Assembly (NCBI GenBank): GCA_024305405.1
Contig: JAKNDB010000098.1
Location: forward strand, 2,870,501-2,934,500
Origin: Dirofilaria immitis
Taxonomy: Eukaryota > Nematoda > Chromadorea > Rhabditida > Onchocercidae
Direction of reading: 5' to 3'
DNA length: 64,000 bases
Both the position numbers and the translations under genes were made by a program. The notes beneath the pieces are model-generated. The model did no database searches. It had not been told where the DNA came from and worked only from the letters and a program-made list of their open reading frames with translations. This document shows positions 38,780 to 64,000 of the stretch, piece by piece (the stretch's first letter is position 1; each line of letters starts with the position of its first letter).

Positions 38780-39310
38780 TTTTCTATTGCTGCATTCTCG
38801 ATGATGATGATAATGTTGATTATGATAATGATGGTGATAACGATGATAATAATATGGTAATGATGATTGTTGATTATGATAATGATGACGATAATAATGA
38901 TGATGATATGACAATGATAATGCTGATAATGATGATGATTGATTAAAAACAATATTACCATCATGAATAGTAATACAGTAATAATGTTGATGACGATGAT
39001 GATAGTTGTTGACTATGACAATAATATTGATAACGACGATAATAATATGGTAATGATGATTGTTGATTATGATAATGATGATGATATGACAATGATAATG
39101 CTGATAATGATGATGATTGATTAAAAAAACAATATTACCATCATGAATAGTGATATAGTGGTGATATTGATGACAATGATGATGATGATTGTGTAATGAT
39201 GATGATAATGATATGATGGTGATAATGTTGACGACGATGATGATGATAATGCTAATGATAATGACAATGATACTGATGATTGATTCAAAACTAATATTAC
39301 CATCATGAAT
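38780..39310. repeat. (GAT)n-rich satellite, about 175 bp x 3
   Basis: The unit ends 'gatgatgattgattaaaa', 'acaatattaccatcatgaat', then 'agtaat', at about 38926, 39105 and 39272. Confidence 0.8.
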
Positions 39311-42300
39311 AGCAATATTTTAGCTGATGTTATGGAAAAAAAATCCATCTGAAATTTATTCTCATCATTTATTAATACACCTCATTAGATGTAATTGTAT
39401 TAAACGATAGATATAGGTTAATAAATAAAAATCAAAAAAATAAATAAATAAATAAAAAATTTTCTTCTATTTTAAATATATTCGAAGAATTTTTCAAACT
39501 TCAAAAGTATCGTTTAAATTTCAAAAATAACAATTTTTAAAAGATATCAATTATTGAGGAAAATTTTAAATTTCAATTATAAACTATCGAATGAATTGAA
39601 AAATAATTAATTAATTTTTTAATTTTTAATAAATAAATTTATAAAAAATTTTGATATTTTTATTTATTTCATTTCGTTTTGTTTACAAAAACAAAATGAA
39701 ATGAAAAAATTCGCATTATTTCATCATAATTTTATTTATTTTTGAAAAGGAAAAAAAAAAATTGAAATTGTTTTTATATTTTGGATGCAATTGGCAAAGT
39801 TTGAAAAATATCACTGCCATTATTGATGATTAGTTAATGCTAGAGGGATTTATGTGATTTAAAAATGTAAATAAATATTGATGATATTTAGTTTTTTAAA
39901 AACTATTACATACTATTTAGGCATTTAAATGCAAAAATATAAACTAACCGAAAATTTTTAGGCATTTTATCGTGAAAGTTTAGAAAATTAAATGAATATT
40001 TTTAACATGCCTAAACTAATCATCGACAAATTAAATTTGTAAAATTTTATTTATTCATTGTTAACTTGTAAAATTGCCTACTTTTATCAATATGAGACAA
40101 ATTGTTTTCATCAATTGCAATATATCGTGAGATCATTGAAGAAAATGAAACGAAAAAATTTCTATTTCTATTTACAACTTGCTAATAATCAACTTTGATT
40201 AATTAAAACTTTTCCAGCAAATTGAATGAACATATAAGAAGAATGAATGAGAAATTAAATTAGAATAATTAAATTAAAATTTCGATAAATCTAATGAACT
40301 TGTTAATTTATGCGATTCTTGATGATCATTTGTTTTTTTACCGATAATCTATAATCATTTAGGATTGATTGGTTTTTTTTTTTTTTGGGAATTTGTTTAA
40401 AAGATTTTAATAAATCAGCTAAATTAAAGTATTTCTTTAAATTTAGACAAATGTAATGGATTAGTTAGTTTATAGAATTTCCGACGATTTAAACTAAATT
40501 AAATTTTAAGTTGATGGGATTCTCGACGATTTAAATTATTGAATTAAAATTTTTTTTTAAATATTTAAATTTAGCTAAATGTAATTTCTGGGATTTTTAT
40601 GGTATTCTCGACGATAAATGTGAGACTTTTTTTCTTTTCTTTTTTGCATATAATCTATGATTATTTAATTTTTGCGAATTTTTTGCAAAGATTTTAATAA
40701 ATCTTAAAAATAAATCTTTCAATTTTAATTGAAATTTTTTTCAAAATTTTGAATTTTATTGGCATTTTTTTCAAATATTATTTTAATTTTTAATCTTACT
40801 GATATTTGTTTTTTTTTAAATATCATTTTAAGTATTTTTAAAGAAAAATGGACAAAAAAAAAGAAAAAAATATTTCAAAATTTCTAATCGATAAATGAAT
40901 AATTTATTTTTTTTTGATATTTTCTTTTTCCTTTTTTTTTTCCTCAATGTTTTGATTATTTTTTTTTTTTTTTTTTTTTTGAGAAATCGGATTATAATTA
41001 TTTTTGGTGTAAGATTCGCCAAAATAAACTAAATATTTCAAAAATTTGAAATATTAATTTTTTGATATTTTTTTCCCCGTTTTTTTTTTTTTTTTTCATT
41101 CTCGATTCATTTTTTTCCCTGTTTTCTTTATTCTCGATTCGTTGTCTATTTTTTTTTTTTTTTTTTTTAAGAAATCGACTAATAGTTTAGTGCATAAATT
41201 ATTTCTTTCAAAAATTTAAATTACATCGAATTTTGCAATTAAATTTTTATTTCGTAAAAAAAAAAAAAAGAAATGAAGCAAAAATTTTTTCAGGCAATTT
41301 TAGAATCTTCGATTTAAGTTAAAGAAAGGGACGAAAGGGAAAAAGAAAAAAAAGCATTTTTATACTTTAAGGACTAATAAATAAAATAACAAATTTAAGC
41401 TATTTCCATTTGCTTCATTCTTTCTCTCTCTTCTCTCTCTTTCTATCTTTTTTTTCCCCAATCCTATTTAATTTTAGATTTGAAAAAATGAAATAATTGA
41501 ACGATATAATTTCATTTTTTATTGTTTTTATTTTTTAATGTAAAAATATTAAATTGACATGAAGTAAAAAAAAAAAAAAAAATTTAGCATAAAATGATTG
41601 GATTAAAATTTATGATATAAAATTGATTTGAAATGATATGCCTAAAAATGAATCAAATATGTTATATTATTGTTTGTAAATAAAATTTTGAATTTAATTT
41701 TATTTATTGATCGATAAATATAAATTGTAAATTGTTTCATTTTTTATGCATTAAATAAAATCACATTTTTATCCATCCTTATCATGATCATCTATTACAT
41801 AATAACATCAAAATATACACATTCATATAGCAAAATTGATAACGAAACAGTTAATCTGATAAAGTGATATTCGATATCAAAAAAAAAAAAAATTGCAAAT
41901 TTTGTTATTTATTGCTGAAATAAATTTAAAATATATAAATGTAAATTATGAATGCTATTTATTTTATTCTAACTTTAAAGTACCAAATAATAAAATAAAT
42001 TTTTGTCACAATTTTATAACAACTATCGCACTTCTAGACGAACAAACATTTTAAGATGAACAAAAAAAAAAAAAAAAAAATAAATCTCGAGATATTTTCA
42101 TATATTGAGAATGCTAAAATTTTTAATAGCAAGTATGCTTAAACTTTTATCTCGCATATGTTCATATTATCATTCATTAAAAGAATTCGAGAAATGAGTA
42201 GAAGAGAAAAAAAAGCAATAATTTTTAGAATCGTTTTTTTTTTTTTTTTTAAAGAATCTTTTGATTTGATTAATTCTAACAATCATCCATTCTGTAACAT

Positions 42301-42485
42301 ACATTCAAATATAAATAAATATCTATCAAAATTGCTCAATAAAAAAAAAAAAAATAATACTTTAAATTAATCAAATAATGCATTTTAATCTTTCTCAACT
42401 TTAATCAATTTTTCATTATTATCAAAACTTTTATCGCTCATATTTGCTTATTATATAATCAAAAACTTTTACGTACAAATTATTA

Positions 42486-42645
42486 TTTTATTCAAATTTA
42501 AATAATTTTTTTGATTAAAACTTTTCATTTCATTTCCTTATTATAGCAATCTTTCGTTTCATTGAATTCTATTCAAATTTAAATAATTTTTTTTTGATTA
42601 AAACTTTTCATCTCATTTCCTTATTATAGCAATCTTTCTTTGAAT
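42486..42645. repeat. 82-bp direct duplication
   Basis: Two copies contain 'gattaaaacttttcat', 'tcatttccttattatagcaa' and 'tctttc'. Each carries a plus-strand acceptor-like TTATTATAG. Confidence 0.8.
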
Positions 42646-42657
42646 GCTTATTTTAGG

Positions 42658-42780
42658 AAAAAAAAAAATTAGTCATACGACGTAGAAAAATAATTGTTTT
42701 AGCAAAATTCATCAAACCTACGATTTTATTATACGCAATGTTTGATGAGAATTCGCAGGTATATAAAGAGCTGTACAGGT
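42658..42780 (+). other. Possible orphan exon, strand uncertain
   Basis: This 120-base stretch is richer in GC than its flanks and open on both strands. Plus reads KLVIRRRKIIVLAKFIKPT then ILLYAMFDENSQVYKELY, between TTTTAG near 42655 and CAG-GTAAAA at 42778-42784. Minus reads SSLYTCEFSSNIAYNKIVG after TTTTTTTACCTGTACAG. Neither matches a family I recognise. It ends 54 bases from the tRNA-Pro gene. Confidence 0.2.
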
Positions 42781-42825
42781 AAAAAAAGCACTTGAAAAAA
42801 TTTTTTTTTTCGTAATTTGATGATG

Positions 42826-42943
<118 letters not shown>

Positions 42944-42975
42944 TAAATACTTATCATTTTATTTTTATCTAAGGG

Positions 42976-43174
42976 TGGTGTTAATTAAAATTATCAATTC
43001 TCGATCTAGCGGTGTTAATTAAAATTATCAATTCTCGATCTAGCGGTGTTAATTAAAATTATCAATTCTCGATCTAGGGGTGTTAATTAAAATTATCAAT
43101 TCTCGATCTAGGGTGTTAATTAAAATTATCAATTCTCGATCTAGGGTGTTAATTAAAATTATCAATTCTCGAAT
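42976..43174. repeat. 32-34-bp minisatellite x 6
   Basis: Almost perfect copies of 'ggtgttaattaaaattatca' plus 'attctcgatctag', just upstream of the tRNA gene. No spacers, so not CRISPR. Confidence 0.95.
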
Positions 43175-43319
43175 TTGTTAATATATCAAATAATTCGCAA
43201 ACATTCAGCAAATTGTAAAAATTATTGATAAAAGCATAAAAATTTGCATTTGCCCTTTTCTCTTATTTCAATAATTATTCGGCATATAAGATTAATCAAT
43301 CAATTCGTGTTGGGAAATA

Positions 43320-44480
43320 CGATTCGATGAAAATCCTAGGTGTTATCATTGGAAACATCATCGATATTTCGCAATATGCCGAATTAATTCATTGAATATG
43401 ATTGTCATTGTCATTTATCATATCGTAATTTCATTTTTAATTTTTGATAATATAGAGAATTTTCGAAAGCACAGTTTATCAACGCAGTAATAATAAATTT
43501 ATATATGAAAAAAAATAAGGATTTATAACTAGAGAGACATTTTGATATTTTCACTGAGAATATCAATAATAGCTGAAATGGTACGTGAATACGATAGCCA
43601 TCTACCATACCAAAGTACGTGAAATCATAGGATACGATAGCCATCTACCATATCAAAGTATCTTTTCGATTTGCGATCGATAAAAGAAAAATTTTTGCTG
43701 ACACTGAAATCATGAGGAAAAGAACCAAAGAATTAGTAATTCTTTTGTTTTGCATTTATCATGTTCGGATCGGATGTACTGTGCAATGTAAAATATACGC
43801 CAAAATTATCCGCCTATTCTATCTATGAGCTCTAACAAAGAGCTCCATTTACATGCGATAACAAAGGCGCTATTTCATGTAGTCGAAGAATTGCATCAGA
43901 ATCTTTCTGAGCGCCAAATTCATTTTAAAAGAAATGCTTCAACGAGATCAAATCGATTGGGTGAACGTATTGAGCATTGTTTGATCTACCTTTGTCTTTA
44001 AGTTATAATATCGTCATTAAAATTATCTTACTGATATCATTGGGTTTGTATTATTGATTCTGTAATTGATGTGTTCGTTGATGCATTATCAAAATTTATC
44101 ATAATAAAAATTTAATACCCAAGCTTGAGATGCTACCATTGAAAGGCAGAAAGAACCCTCAATTTTGTCACGGTTAAAAAAGATAAGCGATAAACAGACT
44201 CTTTAAGCTTTGTCACAATTAAAGAAAATCGTTGACAGGTATAATTCATCTGTAAAATGGTAAAATTATTTTTAAATCCACATATAAGATTATATTAGGC
44301 TAGATGGATATCCTGATATTATCACTGGAAACATCGATGATAGGAATCAGATACGGAGTTATCTGCCGTATCACAATCTTTTGAATTTGCGATCAATAAT
44401 ACAAGAATTTTCGAAAGTATAGTTTATCTATACGGTAGTAAAATTATTTTTCAAATTCATGCGTGAGATGCAAATGGAAA
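43320..44480. repeat. Diverged repeated module flanking the small ORF
   Basis: The pairs 'gttatcattggaaacatcat' (43341) and 'attatcactggaaacatcga' (44317), and 'gaattttcgaaagcacagtt' (43457) and 'gaattttcgaaagtatagtt' (44405), lie in the same order about 950-975 bases apart. A third partial copy is near 43545. It may be a decayed mobile element or a segmental duplication. Confidence 0.45.
43712..44001 (+). CDS. Candidate small secreted protein, frame broken
   Basis: This is the only plus-strand candidate. ATG at 43712 opens a 38-codon frame with a signal-peptide-like start (MRKRTKELVILLFCIYHV: basic, then hydrophobic) and a TGA at 43826-43828. A second frame, with ATG at 43825, overlaps it and runs 58 codons to TAA at 43999-44001, with SSNKELHLHAITKALFHVV and EELHQNLSERQIHFKRN. 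One extra A in the runs at 43789-43792 or 43802-43805 would fuse both into about 97 residues, the same kind of shortfall seen in real exons of this window. Base composition is more balanced than the flanks. No family is recognised. It may be a chance frame inside the surrounding repeated module. Confidence 0.3.
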
Positions 44481-44599
44481 TTTAGGAAGACAGATGAAAA
44501 GTTCCAAAATGAAAAGATTGGAAATGCTCACAACAATAGATGTAGTAGCAGCAATAAAAGATAGATCCAAAAATATGAAATAAGCGAAAGTTTGTCTTC

Positions 44600-45705
44600 T
44601 TTTTTTTTTCTTACAAAATTTTAGAGTAAATTTCGAATTTTAATTTAATAAGCAACTTATCACTTATCAGACATATGTCTTATTATCGACTGATAAATTT
44701 ATCTGATTTTCTATTTTATCACTTGTGAACAAAACAATTTAGCTAGTTATACGTTAGTTTGACTAATTGAATTAGTAAATTTTATTATAAAATTTCAGCT
44801 ACACCTAATCATTTGAGAAAATTATTAAATATTTAAATTTTTATCTATTATAAGAGCAAAATTGCAAACAAAGTCACGGATAAATAAATATTCATATTTC
44901 CTTAAGGATGCACAAGAATGACAGGAAAATATTTTTACAGTAAATAATGGATCTAGAAATAATTTAGTTCAATTCTATTACAACTAAATGAAATGCCCCA
45001 TGCTGATAATAATTATCGGCTATAACTCATTATTGATAAATGTACTTGAAATAGTCAATTATTATCCATTGTGAAAGCAAGTAGTATCATAATCTACCCT
45101 ATACTATAGGAGATAATAGAACTATTCTAATAGATTAAGTAAATGAGCAAAAAAATGAAATAATTTAATTTGTACAAACTTTTGGATAAATAAATGTTTC
45201 TCTTCAATTTGAAAAAGAAATGTGGGAGAAGCCTATTTTTGATTGCAGCAGTGAAAAATTCTCGATTTTATCAATAATTTTTTGTAATATAACTTATCAC
45301 TAATAGAACAATAAAATTAAAAAAAAAAAAAAAAAAACAGGGATGTGGTTGATTGACTTTATACAAAATTCATTTACAAGTTTTAACTTACAAGTTTCAA
45401 TAAGAATATCTTCAAGAAATTTTACATTATAAATTTTGGATAAATGAATTATTTCGTTTGTATTAGTTGGCGTTAGAAGTGTAAAGGAAGTAATTATGTT
45501 TTATACAGGATTTGGAATGATAAGAATGAAGAATAGAAGAAAAGAGTGATAAGGAAGAAGAATCGAAGAATCATTTTCAGTATCACTTTAGATAATGATA
45601 AACTTGCTTCTCTCTTCATGATACCCATATAGCAATAGTTAGCAATAGTATATAGCAATATAGCAATTGCAGCAAATACTAGCAGCATGACAAATATAGA
45701 GCTTA
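44600..45705. other. Downstream region of unc-104 (3'UTR and flank)
   Basis: No coding sequence is recognised after the unc-104 stop codon. An A/T-rich sequence with a 20-base A run near 45318-45337. No unambiguous AATAAA was identified on the minus strand. Confidence 0.35.
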
Positions 45706-63723
<18,018 letters not shown>

Positions 63724-63756
63724 GATTTAAACGATTAACAACTAATTTTTGAATGC

Positions 63757-63772
63757 CTGAAAATTTTGATAA
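63757..63772 (-). promoter_or_regulatory. unc-104: Acceptor upstream of unc-104 ATG
   Basis: On the minus strand, AAATTTTCAG ends at 63757, 33 bases before the ATG. TTTTCAG is the nematode consensus acceptor, so this is a spliced-leader site or the end of a 5'UTR intron. Confidence 0.5.
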
Positions 63773-64000
63773 AAATTATTGGAATAAATTTAAATCAATA
63801 AAACAAAAATATATTTCGTTTATTTTTTCTTTTTCAATATCAATAAATTTCGAGAAAAAACAATCAATAAATTTTTGATACGATTACTTAATTCAATTTT
63901 GATTATATCAATTTCAATATCATAATCTGATAAATGAATATTTTCTAGGCTCATTTTGATTATATCAATTCTAATTTTATAAATGTAATAAATGAATATT

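Larger units (their letters stand above)
31740..42480. other. Gene-poor gap, repeats and homopolymers
   Basis: No exon is recognised. Open frames here are microsatellite translations (Ser/Leu from TC runs, Ile/Met/Asp from ATGATG, Val/Ile from CAACAA). Long A and T runs of 12-25 bases are frequent. Confidence 0.5.

Noticed and set aside
42976..43174. CRISPR-like array of 33-bp repeats
   Set aside because: Copies are head-to-tail with no unique spacers, and the host DNA is eukaryotic.

Overview
The window is nuclear DNA from an animal, most likely a nematode. It is extremely AT-rich, packed with A/T homopolymers, trinucleotide runs and minisatellites, and its genes are split into short exons with GT-AG introns. 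The nematode call rests on the best-resolved gene, a complete UNC-104/KIF1A kinesin-3. Its P-loop reads GQTGSGKS, and it contains MGIIPRLCN and FRYNDPIEARQSRQNL, spellings I associate with worm UNC-104 rather than insect or vertebrate KIF1A. No species can be named from the sequence alone.

Layout: every recognised gene lies on the minus strand. (1) 1-815: the 5' end of a GM130-like golgin gene, running off the left edge. (2) 6711-15841: a four-exon gene for a small EXPERA-like four-helix membrane protein (EBP/TMEM97 type). (3) 22362-31419: a five-exon gene for a BTB/POZ protein with an N-terminal glutamine tract and a C-terminal Cys/His cluster. (4) 42834-42905: tRNA-Pro(UGG). (5) 45706-63723: unc-104, reconstructed here from start to stop as 32 exons plus one extra alternative exon, about 1568 residues, with motor, FHA, KIF1B-type, DUF3694-type and C-terminal PH regions. 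One weak plus-strand candidate, a small possibly secreted protein, lies at 43712-44001. The long gaps (1.7-6.7, 15.8-22.3, 31.4-42.8 kb) and the introns consist of tandem repeats.

The genes look functionally unrelated. Spacing of 6-14 kb argues against a nematode operon. At least two genes (golgin and unc-104) have a good acceptor AG just upstream of the start codon, as expected for trans-spliced mRNAs or for a 5'UTR intron.

The main discoveries are structural. Several exon boundaries sit inside tandem duplications that copy the splice site plus 20-65 bases of exon: unc-104 exons 2, 14, 20 and 21, EXPERA exon 3, and possibly the first BTB exon. In unc-104, two adjacent phase-compatible exons (16a and 16b) look like a diverged duplicate pair suited to alternative splicing. 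Every multi-exon gene that can be read to its end is broken by one-base or two-base discrepancies in short A/T runs. Assembly or sequencing error is the simplest explanation, and it matters for anyone predicting genes here.
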